A DNA stretch of 64,000 bases from positions 62,001 to 126,000 of the forward strand of contig CM063299.1 of NCBI GenBank assembly GCA_032173965.1, in the 5' to 3' direction. The notes beneath the pieces are model-generated. The model had not been told where the DNA came from. It worked only from the letters and a program-made list of their open reading frames with translations, and did no database searches. Positions 15,301 through 27,259 of the stretch are shown here, in pieces; the first letter of the stretch is position 1; each line of letters begins with the position of its first letter. Position numbers and translations under genes: made by a program. This stretch comes from Sitta carolinensis. Lineage: Eukaryota > Chordata > Aves > Passeriformes > Sittidae.

Positions 15301-18300
15301 GAGAGAAATACACCCTCTTTAGAGCCCCCAGTGGGAACAGGCACCAGGTTCTGTGGGTCTGTCCAGGAAAGCTGCTTGCCTACTCATATGCTCTACAGCG
15401 ATCCCATAAGCTTCACAGATTATGTGCAGGAAAAACATGGAAAAGAGAGGACTGTCTGATTTTTTTCTCTCTTGAGCAGCCACTGTAAAACAAACTTTAT
15501 AATAATCACTTTGAGTGTTAGAGTGGTTGGTTGGTTTCGGGGGGTTTTCTTAGTTTTTTTTTTTAATTTGAAGAACATTCAAAAGGCAGAGCAGAGGGAA
15601 GCGTGGACACACGGACCAGTTCAAGACTTTTCAAGAATGTTTTTACCCTTTTATCAAAGCCACCCACGCTACATAAAGCTTTACATTTTCATCTAGGGAC
15701 ACAGAGACATAATAGAATGGAACCAAGCCCACAGCACAGAGAACCATCTCTTTTATTGAGATCCCATCCAGAAAGTGGGGTAGAAAAAACTGAAAGCACA
15801 AAACACAACTTGTAGATAGATATTAATTCTCTTTCCAAAACCAAACAGGCCTAGAAGCTGTAGGAAAGTATTTTCCTTCAATTTAACAGCTATTTGGCAA
15901 GAAGGGTGCATTAATCCTTTCTTAATAAATTTAGTCAAAGCACTTCAGCCTGGCTGTATACAACCCAGAATGGTCTTTGTACCTAGGGCAAGCACACAGG
16001 AAAAAAGTAAAACAAGTAATAATAGTTCTTCACTTGTTAAGAGAGATTCAGAGAATGGGTCAAATTCTGTCCTCCCTTACTGCCTTTCATAGAGAGAATG
16101 GCTCTAATATGGGAGTAAACACAGAATAATTTAGCCAGGACATTTCTGGCTAAAATAATAATTCTCAAATACCTACCTTGTAGTAGGCCTCTAAGTAATT
16201 TAAAAATTTATGTTCTTTCACGTTCTGCCATGTATAACTCTCTCATTAGAGAGATCTTGGTACTGGAGGAGAAAGATGGATGTGTATAAAGGACTGTATA
16301 AATCACTTCACAGTCACCGCCATATCTTATCTCTTCCAAAGTCATACCTTTTTTAAACAATGATAAAGGTAATTTATCAGATTTATCAGAGAAGCTGCAT
16401 ACAGCAAAGATCCTGATGCAATCTCAGCTGCTCCCTGAGGCGCAGAGAATCAACCACCTAGCACAGCATTTTGCTTATGTTTTTGTCACTTTCTCTCAGA
16501 GGCTTATTTATTTGAAGTTCTATAAAGAGGAATGGAAGGAGCCAGGGTGGTTTTGGTCTCTTCCACCCCCCCTCCAACAAGTAATTTTAAAATCCATCTG
16601 AGTATGATGGGTATTTTCAGTGATGTTTTGTGCTTAGTCCTTTCTGCTGTTTCTCCTGCCAACTTTTTGAAGTAACAAGAAGTGTCTTGCCCCCGAGTCT
16701 CACACCAGCCCCTCAGTGCACAAATACAGATGGAAAAGTGTTCAAATTAGCAGCAGTGTAGAACGAACACAGCCTCAAGACCTCCTTAAGGCCTAGCAGT
16801 GGTGAGTGTCTGGCTGGCAGGTGTAACATTTTATGCACAGATAAAAATGGGAGATAATGGTTCTCTGCTGTAGATTGTGTTTTCCTGCTTTGCTCTTCTT
16901 GAGCAAAGTCCAGCGCTGGCATTGGAAGACCAAGCAGCAGCAGCACAGCTGAAGGCCCTTAACACTGGCAGGTGTGTGCAGCAAGCACAAGGACCAGTGA
17001 CAAGAACTGAAAACAAATGAGAGACATGTGCCTCCAGGAAGATGGAAAATTTTATGGCAGATTTTTTTTCAGCTTAAAGGCTGTGGGCAGGCATGTGGGG
17101 AGATCAGTATGGGGGTGTTTGCCTGTCTGTTGTGGAAGTCTGATAAATTGGCCAAATGGGAACGTGCAGGCTTCTCTGAGCAGCTTTTCAAATCTGAGAA
17201 AAAATGTTAGTCAACGATGGAATTTAATATTTTGACAATTTTGTGATGATGTATTCAGCCGTATTTTTTTATCTTCTGTGATCAGAAGTATGTTGCAGTT
17301 AAATTATAAGGTAGTTTCCTGCATCAAATATCATTTTACATGTAGACACTGTAAAATTCCTGCCTAACTTATGGCATGTCACACGGAAAGCAAGAAACAA
17401 AGGAAAGCCAGGCAATATAAAACAGTAAAATACTTCTCCCTTTCCATATGGATTTCCCTAAATTAAGTAGTCAGCCATGACAGATGAATCAATAGTCAAA
17501 ACATGTACAGCTGCTTTATCTCAAACACAGGTGCTTGATTCTCTGTTTAAAAGGCTGCCAGCCAGAAACTTCTTTGTTTGAGAAACTGAGATTTGACCCC
17601 AGCTGTTTTTCAGAATACAAAAACAGCTCTCTAATGTTATGTTTTAATGGTGCCGACTGCTGCGCCCACTGTTTCCTACTTCAGCCTGTCTACGAGTACA
17701 AATTACACAGGGATAGATGCAGGATAGTTTCCAGATTGCCTCATAAAGAAACCCTACAGTACTCAAATCCAGCCACACTGTGCAGCTGCAAGAACATCAA
17801 ACATTGATGAAGTACTCTGTGTAAGTGTGTTTGGTTTTGGGTGTCATAATACAAGAAAGATCTGAAGCTATTAGAGAGCATCCAGAGGATGCTGAAAGGC
17901 TCAAGACCAGGATTTATGAGGAATGCCTGAGGTCCCTTGGTTTGTTCAGCTTGGAGGAGACTGAGGGGAGACCTCATGGCAGTCTGCAACCTCCTCAAGG
18001 TGGGCCATGGGGAGGGAGGTGCTGATATCTCTCTGGTGACCAGTGACAGGATATGAAGAAATGAAAATCTATCTAAACCAAAACTAGATTCAAAGAGCAT
18101 TTTTGCAAGTAATCTAAACCTGGAAATACTTGTGTCAACTCAATATGGGTTACGTCCAGCAAATTCCAAGTGCATTTCTTGTTCTCAGTCTACAGTGCAT
18201 GCCTCACCAACTCCAAACATGCAGGCAACATACTGACAGTAGTCAATTGTATTCAGACAATGTTGTCAGTTCACTCATGAAGGAGCTTAGTTAAGTGTTG

Positions 18301-21300
18301 CAAAATTGGGGGAAAAAATGGGGAGGGAGGACAAAAATGTGTACTCACCTCGCGCATCAAAGAATTCCTCATCGGAGCTCTCCACAGAGTCCCTGAGAAC
18401 ACCCTGCATGTGCCGCTGAGCGCCCCCAAACCGGCACAGGCCAGCTGCAGACACGAGGAGACACATCAACACCAGGGCATGCTCCCCTCTGCTCCAGAAA
18501 AGACCCCGACCCAACGCACTAATGACCCCTTGGTATAGGTGCCTCAGGAGGATGCTCATCATGCACATTTTAATCTCAACTGACAGCCAGCCAGAGCTCT
18601 CAGGATGGCAAAAAAATACTTCCATTTAACCAAAGTGATTAAAAACAAATTTGTGTTAAAGATAAGCCTGCATTCAGCTAATGCAGTGACCTCAGAAGAT
18701 AAATTCTTTCCTGTTGAATTCATCTGGCTGTTCCATTCCAACACTTAAATTGCACATTGTTCCTAAGACACAAAGCAGCATTTCCCCAGGACACAGCAGT
18801 AACTTCAACTTAAATTCAATTTATCTCCTAAAAGAAATGCCAACTTATTTGGCTCACAGATTTGCAGACAAGCTATTCAATTCTCACTCACTGAACTGGT
18901 TACTGGTTTCTTCAGAGAGCTTTGCTGTGCTGGAGCCTGAAGTTTGCCATTTGAAGACAGGAAGGTAAAACCACATTAGAATAGCTACAGTAACAGATAT
19001 AGTCATGACAGCTTAGATGGTTCTAATGGATTATCATACTCAAACTATTTGTAGTTAGTAAACCAGACTTGTCTAAATATCTGAATTCTCCTTACATCTA
19101 AGCAACCGTACAAGAGAAAGAAGTAGTGAAATATATTCCTTATATTAACAACAAAGTCTCCCCACAATCAGTGGAGAACCAGGGATCAAATCCACCATAC
19201 CCCTAACAACACTATTGTAGAAAGGACACTCATTACCCACCAGAATAGTGTCCTTCTGATGATGACATCAGACCTGATTCTAATATCCTGAGCCCCTGGC
19301 CACAAAAGCATTCTTCTTCTCTCAGTAGTAAAAGAGCAACTCAAACAGAGGATGCATCCTTCTGTATTATTCTGGAGAAAGCATGCCACTAGGTCACAGC
19401 CTTTTGTTCTTCATTTACTCCACCTATAGCTGAATTAATCAGAAATATAAGTAAAGAGTGGTAAGAAGAAGCAGATTTTAGCTGGCCAAGACGTGAGTAA
19501 AAATAATAATCAACTAATAGCATTTTAATAGGGTTAAAAATTGATCATATGAAGTAAGTAAAAATAATAGTCAATTAATAGCATTTTAATACGGTTTTTA
19601 AAATGGTTATTAAGGAGTCAATATTCATTACAAGAGTACAGCATGTATTGGGAATGTGTCCAGTGATATCTGGCAGCTACTGGTGCCCCTCCATTCTATC
19701 CTAAAATCTATCCTAAAATGCAGCACTATAGTCATCAAAATAGTGGTAGAAAGAACACTGTTCCAAACTTCAAATGAAAAGAAGTCTGCATTGGGCCAAT
19801 GCTTGGAAGAGCAGGCATTCCAAAATTTCAAAAGCACAAGGTGGGAGGCACCACAAAAAAACCAGAGTGATGTATGGTGGGTTAGACAGAGGGAGAAGGG
19901 AGGGAGAGAGGGAGGAGGGAAGAACAAAGAGGGGGAGGAGGCTATAAAAGTAAAAAAATATAAAAACTTCAAAGGTACTCCAAAGCAAACAGCAATTCCC
20001 TGGAGAAGAACTGCCAATAGCCTGGCTAAACCTCAGTAAAAGTATTCACCCCACAAAAAAAGCTCATGGTTCCAGGGACCTTGGAATCTGATGCAGAATG
20101 TGAAGGGAGAGCAGGGAAAAGTATCACGAATATCCAGGCATAAATTCTGGCTATGATAAAAGATCTTGGAGCATCAGTTTTATAATATTGCACTGGGAAT
20201 GCTTTGAGATTTAGAAGCAGCTTAAACATAACCACAGTCAGCAGCACAAATCTGCATAAAGCTCACTGCAACAGCTCTCCACATCTAGATTGATTTGCTG
20301 GCTGGACTGTGTGGCATTGCCCTAATACATTGGTCCTATTGAGTCTGCTTCCTTCTGGGCCAGCACATTAGCATTAGGCAGCTTCAGAGGACTCTATTAA
20401 CATCTCTTGATTTTATTAGACCCTGGCATTGCCTGGACTCACTGATTCAATTTACACTGTCAACTGCTGCACATTTTATTTTATAATTTTGCTTCAGAAA
20501 ATAAGAAGACCAACCCTACTTCAGAACACAGGTGAGCTCCTCAGTAATGACACTTTATGCTCCTATGGCAGTGAACCTACTCTTTATCAGATCAGTCTTA
20601 GCAGCCAGATTGCAGTTTTTACACCCAGGGTAGCAACTTTCATTTCATTTCAGTTGTTCGGTATCACAATTTCTGATCAAAGAAGGGTAAAACATGCAGT
20701 GTGAACACTGCTTGACCAATCTGCGAGCCACATCAGTTGAACTGGAAGCACACACAGGAGTTCCCCATAAGCTGTCAGGGCAGCACAACAGAGGGACAGT
20801 AGGATATGAGAGTAACATTTCCAAGAGGCAGAAGGAGAGCCCACACACATGCACAGGTGCTTTTCTTCTAGAAGAAGCAGAAGTAGAGTTTCCTATCTAA
20901 CCTGTTGTCTCTGCAGAGAACTGCAAGTTGTGCCAGTCACCTGTCACCAAGGGAGCCGGCAGGGGCTTGCCCTGAGCACAGAGCCACAGTAAAAGCTAGG
21001 GAGGAGACAAGAGCAGAGCCATCCTTGCAGCGCAATGAACAGAGGCTGAATGTTCTAGTTAGGCTAGCACTAACTGCAATTGTAATTAAGACTACAAGCA
21101 GGGATTTTCATCAGTAAAAAAAAAATCTTGTTTTTTTTTTTTCTTCAACAGAGAACAGCTGGAATTTCACTGGTAATTTGCTGCATCAGTGACCTGGTGA
21201 CCTGACAGGAGGTGCTGTGATGCATGTTAGACACTGATTTCCTTACCCCTATGTATAAGTACGGATCACAAGTGAAATCTATATCCTGCACAACAGCTTC

Positions 21301-24300
21301 TATAAGGAGAAGAGCCACAGATCACAATCAGCTGCAACCTCTTGTGATAAATAGCAAACCAGCCAGGATCTTATTTGACTAAGAATTGCTACAGAAATAG
21401 TTCCATGTTCTATTATGCAACACTCGCACTTCGGTTGAAGACAAGTCAGGCTGCACGTCTGTACACATCACCCTAATTCAGATGCAAGGCAAATTTCATC
21501 CTTGGTATTTAGTGACTGTACGTAATTCCAGCAAACAGATGAAGAAACAGTTCCCACTCACATAGCAGCAGCTTCTAATGCTGTCCATTGAGAGAAGGAA
21601 CAACCCACTAAAATGATGCAATCTCTGATATGTTCCACAAATAGACCTAAGGAGCAGAACAGTCATGGAAAATGCCAATTCCACTTTCACCCACAAACAC
21701 CAGCAGGGCTTGTTCTACCATAGTTCTGTAAGAAATCAACAGCAGTTGAAAAGTATATATAAGAGAAGAATCAGCTCTAGCTTCCTCTGGTCTGGAGGTA
21801 TAAATCCAAATTCTTACCAAAGAGGTCTATTTTTTTTTTTTTTTTTAACAAACTGGCAATTATATGACAATTAAGCAGTGCATGAGCACACTTCATTCCA
21901 TGTGATATGAGGGTGATTCTAAAAGAGAAAAAAAAAAAAAAGAAAAACACAAGAGGAACTAAAGTGACCCTACTGGTCTGTAGCAAACATTCTCAGGGCT
22001 AAGGAAACGGAAACAGGAAAACAGGTAAGAAGTTAAGTAAGGCTGAAGAGGTTCTGAAAAAAAGTTTGAGAAGCAAAGATTTTCCTCTTGAAACTGAATA
22101 GCTAATGCTGCTGATTACCAACTTTAATCACTTTCCTATATCCTTTGGAAGGCCTGGTGTCCAAAACATACTCATCCTATAAGTTCCAAGCATCCTAAGA
22201 CAGAACAGCTCACCACTGTCATTCAATAGCAAGCACATGTTCTGCTACCAGGACCAAAAATCCTGCTTCAATATCACTTGTTAACCAAAGACAGTATTTT
22301 AAATGCATACCAAGCCAGGAGAAAGAAGAGGCATCTACTTTCCATTTCCATTCCAGTAACTGGCATCAATTCTGACAGCACAAAGCAACACCATACACTA
22401 CAGGCCCCAGGTCATTAGGTGGCATACACCTGGAGGTGAAACGTGTAGAGAGTGGAGAGAACAAGAATATCTTCTAGAAAAAGGAAGGAACATTTTCTTC
22501 TGGAAATTATGTCCTCTAAGCACACCTTGCCAAGGCATAGGGATTGAATCTGCTACTGCATCTAATGAGCAGAAAATTAATTTTCAAATGCAGCAGGAAG
22601 CAAGCCTAGCCCTGCTGTGAAACCACAGCCATGTTACCTTTCTTCACTGGTTCTGTCTTCTCCTCATTTTGAATTAGCTTTTAAAAACACTTACTGCAAC
22701 TGAAAAAAACCCATTATTGGAGTCATCACATCACTGTTTACTTCACAAACAGGACCAGCACATACACTTTGGGAATGAAAGAATAGTGATTTCATTCCTC
22801 AAACATACTTGTGAAGACCGAGTAGCAGCACAGTGAGCTCAGTCCAGAAGCATCAGTTTAAGAGTCACTCCAGCATGTATCACTGGCTACCTTGCCAGGC
22901 AAGCAGGACAGACAGAAGGCAGCAGGATGACCCAAATGCCAGCCATACCAGCCCCTTGTGCACTGGCAGCATCACAGGCTGGTTCCAGAGGCCATCCCAG
23001 CCCAGGTGTGCCCACACAGACTTGCCAGGAAGATGCATTCAAGCAGCTCAGGATACAAGCAGCAGTTTTAATCGGATGCAATAACAGCACTAGGCTTTAC
23101 TGTAAAACTAATTCAATACTATTCACTTCACTGTCATATTAACACAGATTTCAAGCTTTGAAGCAAGCCCAGCCTTTTTCTGCATCTTTTGGTTGGTAAC
23201 ATTTTCCAATTTCCAATCAAACCCAGACATAAGCACATGCCAGAAGATAGGCAATCAAAAAGAAAGCACTCCTGAATACTATCACCACACCTAGGCAGAG
23301 ATGAAACAGCACACAGTGTTCTTATAGCTACTGGAAACTCAGTCTTTTCACAGTCAAATATTGAGAACTGAATAAATCTCAATTAAAAAATAATAAGAAA
23401 TAGACTCTATTACACAGATTAAAACATTTCCACTTGTCAAAACATGTTTTAGAAGTGTAGCGTTTTGAATTCAGGGGCAGTTTTCCTAATAGAATTAAAA
23501 AGCACAAGTCATTTTTCCATTTGGATAGACTTGCTGGGTAGGAGGAATGACCTTTGCTATTGCTACTGACTGCTGTTGCATAATAATATTTCTATCTGTG
23601 TTGCTGGTTTCAGATGCTTCTTGCCTACTGATTATGTGATTTAACTGAGCTACCCACACAGTGTTACCTAGTGACTATGCAGTTAAGACTTACTGGAGGC
23701 CAAGTTCACCCACTACTATTTTTTAGTTATGTTTTATTTCTTATTTGGAAAATGTAAAACTGAAGATATATGATACAAGGATGTGAATTTAACTAATGGA
23801 GGCACTCCTAAGACTCAGGAGCTCATACAAGACAGAGGGAGATGTTGATCAGAGGAAGTCCTTGCCTGCACACTGACCACCAAAAAAGATGGACCATATA
23901 TGCCATTACTGATAGCAGGGCCACATAGAACTCATCCAAAATCACAGAATGAATCTGCATCAGAGACTGGAACTGAAAGGAAATGAGTAGAAGCTGAAAT
24001 GAAACACACTCAGCAGAAGGAGCTGAGGGGAGCATGGAGTGGGAGACCTACAAAACTGTAAGGCTAAAGGAGGAGGTGAGAGGGAGGGCAGATAGAACAT
24101 AAAAAGCCAAAGGGGACAGGGAAGAAAAAAGTGGAAGATTAAGTCAAGATGTCAAGTTCCCTTGTCTAAATACACAGCTGACAAAGCCAGACATAGTTAC
24201 AGACATAAAAAAGTCCACCCAAACTGCAGGTTCTCTTATCAAGAAGTGAAAGACCTAACTGATGGAGAACTCCAGATGCCACTGTAGTCAGAAGTGCCCA

Positions 24301-25583
24301 ACACAACCAGCTCCTCTCTCCCATTCCTCACTCAGTGTCTTTCATCTCACAGCAATTTCGTGGCAAGAAATCCCTGGTTGTCTTCTCTGTATATCCCTCC
24401 ACTGGCAGTTCTGTAGCAGATGGTAAGGAAGGGCATGTATTTGAATATGGAGTACAGGAAACAAATCCAGAAACTAAGCTATGCAGGCCTTTAAGGCCCT
24501 ATTTTAAGGTACCAGTGACATTTGCAGTCTTGTACTTTACAGAATTACTAGTGAGGTGGAGGAAGAGAGAAAAGAAGTTTAACATGACTGTTCAGACTTC
24601 AAATCCTAGATCAAACCTTCCTGTAAACATGGTGCATCTCCCAAAGCTGTTTCTTGATGCTTCAGATGCCAGCTTCCTCACAGCAGAAACTAACTTCACC
24701 CCCCCCCCAGCAGTGTCACCACCTCCTCCAAACTGACTCCCCAGTACCAGAGAAGATATGACTATTCTCTCATCTTTTCCTGCAATTGCTGTAGGTGGAC
24801 TGCCTGCAACACATCTGAAAGTCTCTGCTTTCATAGTGCAGAGATTCTGGCTTTCTGAGGAGGCTCTGGTGTTTCTGAGTCACTGTGCTCTGTTAAAAAT
24901 TAAGTGAGAGTTGAAGAACAGATACCCCACAGGGACATGTCAGGTAGTGATCTGCAATTGTCTCTATGTGGTTTTACAATCAACACTTGCAAATGTCCAA
25001 GCATTTCTGCACAGGGACTACTTCAAGTGCTTAAGGTCTGGAGTTCACTACGTGAGATGTGGCTACTCAGACGAGTCTAGGGTGGACCGTGTCTAAAAGC
25101 CCTTTACAAGCACACCTGTCATTCAACAGTGAGCAAACAGCACATTTTCACTACAATTTTGGTCTTCCTTTCTATTTGATGTGTGGCTACAGCACTGGCA
25201 GGGGCCGCAAGGTAGGATACATACAAGCAAACCAACTTTTTTATATTTGTGCATATTGCAACTCACATTGGTAACCTCAGCTTGTAAAAGCAGCATATTT
25301 TCCCTACACCTAGTCCAGACAGTTTCTTCCAGACCTCCTTTGTGAATGGTCTACTTGTACTTTTCTTTGCAATAAGTAGTGACATCACAAAGCTTCTTTC
25401 AAAATACATACTCTGTTAGAGAAATCACATCAAAGACAAGTACTATGCTTTGAAATTCCTGTGCAAAACTGTATTTGAACACACAAACTATGTATGCAGG
25501 CTGCATTACTCATGTATCACAGAAAGCAAAAGCAATGCCCTCCTATTTTCCTATCAAACTTAAAAGGACTGTAAACTAATGCC

Positions 25584-25619
<36 letters not shown>

Positions 25620-26736
25620 ACTTTTCCCCCATTTGATTACTTCATCTTCCAAAGACGGAAAAGAAATATTTAGTTCCATCCTATATTTGCATCCTCTGAA
25701 ATCATTAATGCTCTCATGTTCCTGAGTGCTACATCTCTGGGCTGCCACCAATCCATGCTTATTTTGGGGGATAAAGAAATAAACAGTGCTGGAAAAAAAA
25801 CACCCTTTTGGGTTTAGCTTTAATATTGCCATGCTGCTGTAGAGCTGTGTCCAGACATGTCACCAAACACCAGGCGAGTCGTAGCAGTTAGGCCTTCATC
25901 TGCAACAGCAAAATGGACTGCGTGCAACCCAGAAGAAAACCACTTCTTGCCTCAGCAACTGCACCCTCGTGCGTTCTGGCCTTCGTGCCCACAGAGCAGA
26001 TCTACCTCATTCAGGCTGCACCTGCCGCCGGGCACGGGACACAGAGTGCTGCCGCTGCCGAGCATCCTCAAGCCCCGCTCTCAGCCCCGGCCCTCCGCCA
26101 TGCACCCTGCTCAGGCTCCAGAGGAAGCACGAGCTACGCGAACGGGCAGGGCGCAGCAGGCTTTCGTCACAACAGCACACCTGTATTGTTCTGCTGCTGC
26201 CTCCCGCTCCGCTCCTCCCGAGCGGGCGGCAGCGAGCCCCGGCCCGGGCAGGCGGCAGCCGCGGGATTCCCCCGGAGCTGGGAGAGACCCTTCCCGGCGG
26301 GGGAGGCTGGGGAGCGGCCGCAGGCGATGCCCCGCAGACCCGCACGGCCGTGCCGCGGCCACGGCACCGAGGCGTGCGGGCGCCGAGGGCGGAGCGGGCC
26401 GTGCTCGGTAGCGAGGAGGTGAAATGCTCCGCGCCGCGCTCACACGAGCCGACGCTCCCCGCCCCACGGGCCGGCGGCGCGGGGCGCGGAGCCGGGGCTG
26501 CCGCGGCTGGGCGGGAAGGCGCCGGAGCCTCGTCCCGCCGCGCCCCCGGGCCCGCGCTCCCCTCAGCACTGCCCCAGCCCGCCCGGGGGCCCGCGCTCCC
26601 CTCAGCACTGCCCCAGCCCGCCCGGGGGCCCGCGCTCCCCTCAGCACTGCCCCAGCCCGCCCGGGGGCCCGCGCTCCCCTCAGCACTGCCCCGCCGCGCA
26701 GGCTCGGCGCTTACCTGGCGGGGGAGCTTTCGCCAT
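186..26736 (-). CDS. PITPNM3: PITPNM3 (NIR1), 5' part, coding exons 1-7
   Basis: Membrane-associated phosphatidylinositol-transfer family member 3, a peripheral membrane protein known to lack the N-terminal PITP domain of PITPNM1/2. Seven exons join in frame: 26736-26715, 18444-18349, 15224-15117, 4191-4144, 2412-2336, 1366-1131 and 375-186 (777 nt, residues 1-259). All junctions are GT-AG with compatible phases. The protein starts MAKAPPP and carries an acidic FFAT-type motif EFFDARE at about residues 34-40; this motif binds VAP proteins of the ER in this family. A conserved block with [20 protein letters not shown] and [15 protein letters not shown] follows. The DDHD and LNS2 domains expected downstream lie beyond position 1. 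Start chosen because it matches the family's MAK N-terminus and lies in a CpG island. Gene identity rests on recalled human protein and synteny. Confidence 0.93.
1131..1366 (-). CDS. PITPNM3: PITPNM3 coding exon 6
   Basis: 236 nt from acceptor CTCACAG to donor GTAAGT. It encodes [20 protein letters not shown], then NILDTGSGD and the conserved [15 protein letters not shown] segment, ending FSLVS. The HGG segment resembles the start of a lipase-like fold (inference). Confidence 0.95.
2336..2412 (-). CDS. PITPNM3: PITPNM3 coding exon 5
   Basis: 77 nt encoding [20 protein letters not shown] then IHEDNE. The acceptor is CTTTCAG and the donor GTGAGA; it enters in phase 1 and leaves in phase 0. Confidence 0.93.
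4144..4191 (-). CDS. PITPNM3: PITPNM3 coding exon 4 (48-nt small exon)
   Basis: A small 48-nt exon between a TTTTGCAG acceptor and a GTGAGT donor. It encodes [16 protein letters not shown] and keeps frame with exons 3 and 5 (phase 1/phase 1). Its length is a multiple of three, so skipping would keep the frame. Confidence 0.88.
9164..9228 (+). mobile_element. CR1 LINE 3' end fragment
   Basis: About 65 bp match the CR1 3' terminus: a GGAGGTTGGACTTGATCCTT block, AAGGGTCCCTT, and an ending in ATTCTATGATT. Orientation is plus, antisense to PITPNM3. Strongly 5' truncated, as is usual for CR1. Confidence 0.8.
10480..11151 (+). mobile_element. CR1 LINE, internally deleted copy
   Basis: Two recognisable CR1 parts lie in the same orientation. 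About 10480-10850 resembles the endonuclease/RT-linker region (ACTCAGGGGAAAAAAGAGAG, GGGCTAAAGCCCAACTAGAA, AGGAGAATCTCTGTCCTTCA). About 10890-11151 is the 3' end (GGTGGGCAGGCCCTGGCACA, CTTTAAGGTCCCTTCCAGCC, TCTATGATTA). The intervening RT region is missing, so the copy has a large internal deletion and no intact ORF. Boundaries are approximate and family assignment is from memory of CR1 consensus. Confidence 0.78.
15117..15224 (-). CDS. PITPNM3: PITPNM3 coding exon 3
   Basis: 108 nt encoding [18 protein letters not shown] and continuing to [10 protein letters not shown]. The acceptor is TTACAG and the donor GTAATG; phase 1 to phase 1. Near-identical to the human exon as recalled. Confidence 0.93.
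15225..18348 (-). other. PITPNM3 intron 2 (3.1 kb)
   Basis: Contains one CR1 fragment (17851-18063). Otherwise I see no exon, RNA gene or repeat array. Confidence 0.75.
17851..18063 (+). mobile_element. CR1 LINE fragment (late ORF2)
   Basis: Matches the part of CR1 just before the 3' UTR: a GAAAGATCTGAAGCT start, GCATCCAGAGGATGCTGAAA, GTTCAGCTTGGAGGAGACTG, GGGGAGACCTCATGGCAGTC and GGTGACCAGTGACAGGATAT. The element's 3' terminus is absent and the ORF is broken. Boundaries approximate. Confidence 0.75.
18349..18444 (-). CDS. PITPNM3: PITPNM3 coding exon 2 (FFAT motif)
   Basis: The acceptor TCTGCAG and donor GTGAGT bound 96 nt. They encode the sequence through [30 protein letters not shown] is strongly conserved in the family. 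The first ten residues ([10 protein letters not shown]) do not resemble the human N-terminus I recall. Confidence 0.9.
19496..19596. repeat. Imperfect tandem duplication, 61-bp period
   Basis: Two copies begin AGTAAAAATAATA at 19496 and 19557. They share CAA(C/T)TAATAGCATTTTAATA over about 40 bp with few mismatches. AT-rich, intronic. Confidence 0.85.
19888..19940. repeat. Polypurine (GGGA/GAGG) tract
   Basis: About 50 bp of almost pure purine on the plus strand, built from GGGAGG, GAGAGG and GGAGGAGG units in PITPNM3 intron 1. Low-complexity DNA with no coding evidence. Confidence 0.75.
25589..25616. repeat. Poly(A) run, 28 bp
   Basis: An uninterrupted A28 on the plus strand in PITPNM3 intron 1. 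The flanking sequence does not match a retroposon I recognise. Confidence 0.95.
26549..26690. repeat. 39-bp minisatellite, about 3.6 copies
   Basis: The block CTCAGCACTGCCCC recurs at 26562, 26601, 26640 and 26679, exactly 39 bp apart. Intervening units (AGCCCGCCCGGGGGCCCGCG) are identical in the middle copies. It lies in PITPNM3 intron 1, some 25 bp beyond the exon 1 donor. Confidence 0.97.
26715..26736 (-). CDS. PITPNM3: PITPNM3 coding exon 1
   Basis: The ATG at 26736-26734 opens MAKAPPP and 22 coding bases end in phase 1 at a GTAAGC donor. The 5' UTR extends rightwards into the CpG island. The transcription start cannot be placed from sequence. Confidence 0.85.
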
Positions 26737-27259
26737 TGCAGGGCTGCCCGCTCGCAGCCAAGCCGTGCTCAGCTGTGTCAGGTGCTCGCCCGCTGGGCGC
26801 TCCGGAGCCCCATCGGTCTCGGCAGAGGCCCCGCGCCGCCCCCTCGCCTGCGGCGCTGAGACGCGGCCGGGAGACGCCGCCGCCGCCGCCGCCCGGTGCC
26901 GCCCGCCGCCGCTGAAGGCGCAGCCGCCGTCGCTAAAGGCGCAGCGAGCGGCTCGGCGGAGAGCGGGGGCCGGGCCGCGCAAGAACGGCCCGGGCAGAGC
27001 GGCCGTGAGGCGCGGGCAGCACCGCGCCCCGGCGCTGCCGGCACGGACCCTCCGCTGGAGCTCGCCTCTCCCGCGGCCCTCACAGGGCGCCGCCCGGGGA
27101 GGGCTCGCGGCTCCCTCGCCGTCTGGGCGCCCCTCGGAGCTGCCCCGGCTCCCGCCCTCAGCTTTCCGGGGCCGGGGGCGCCGGCCCTGCCCGACCCGCC
27201 GTACTGCGGCTCGGCTGCTGCTGCGGCACGGCCCCGCCAGCGCCTGCTCTGGATTTTAA

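Larger units (their letters stand above)
18445..26714 (-). other. PITPNM3 intron 1 (8.3 kb)
   Basis: Separates the 22-nt coding exon 1 from the FFAT exon. It contains a 61-bp tandem duplication (19496-19596), a polypurine tract (19888-19940), poly(T)/poly(A) tracts (21830-21846, 25589-25616) and, next to the exon 1 donor, a 39-bp minisatellite (26549-26690). No convincing extra exon seen. Confidence 0.75.
26000..27250 (-). promoter_or_regulatory. CpG island promoter of PITPNM3
   Basis: About 1.25 kb of very GC-rich, CpG-dense sequence surrounds coding exon 1, contrasting with AT-rich flanks. It includes a GCCGCC run near 26876-26900. No TATA box was located. The island extends both sides of the ATG, as expected for a ubiquitous vertebrate promoter. 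Long overlapping ORFs here reflect high GC, not coding. Confidence 0.8.
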
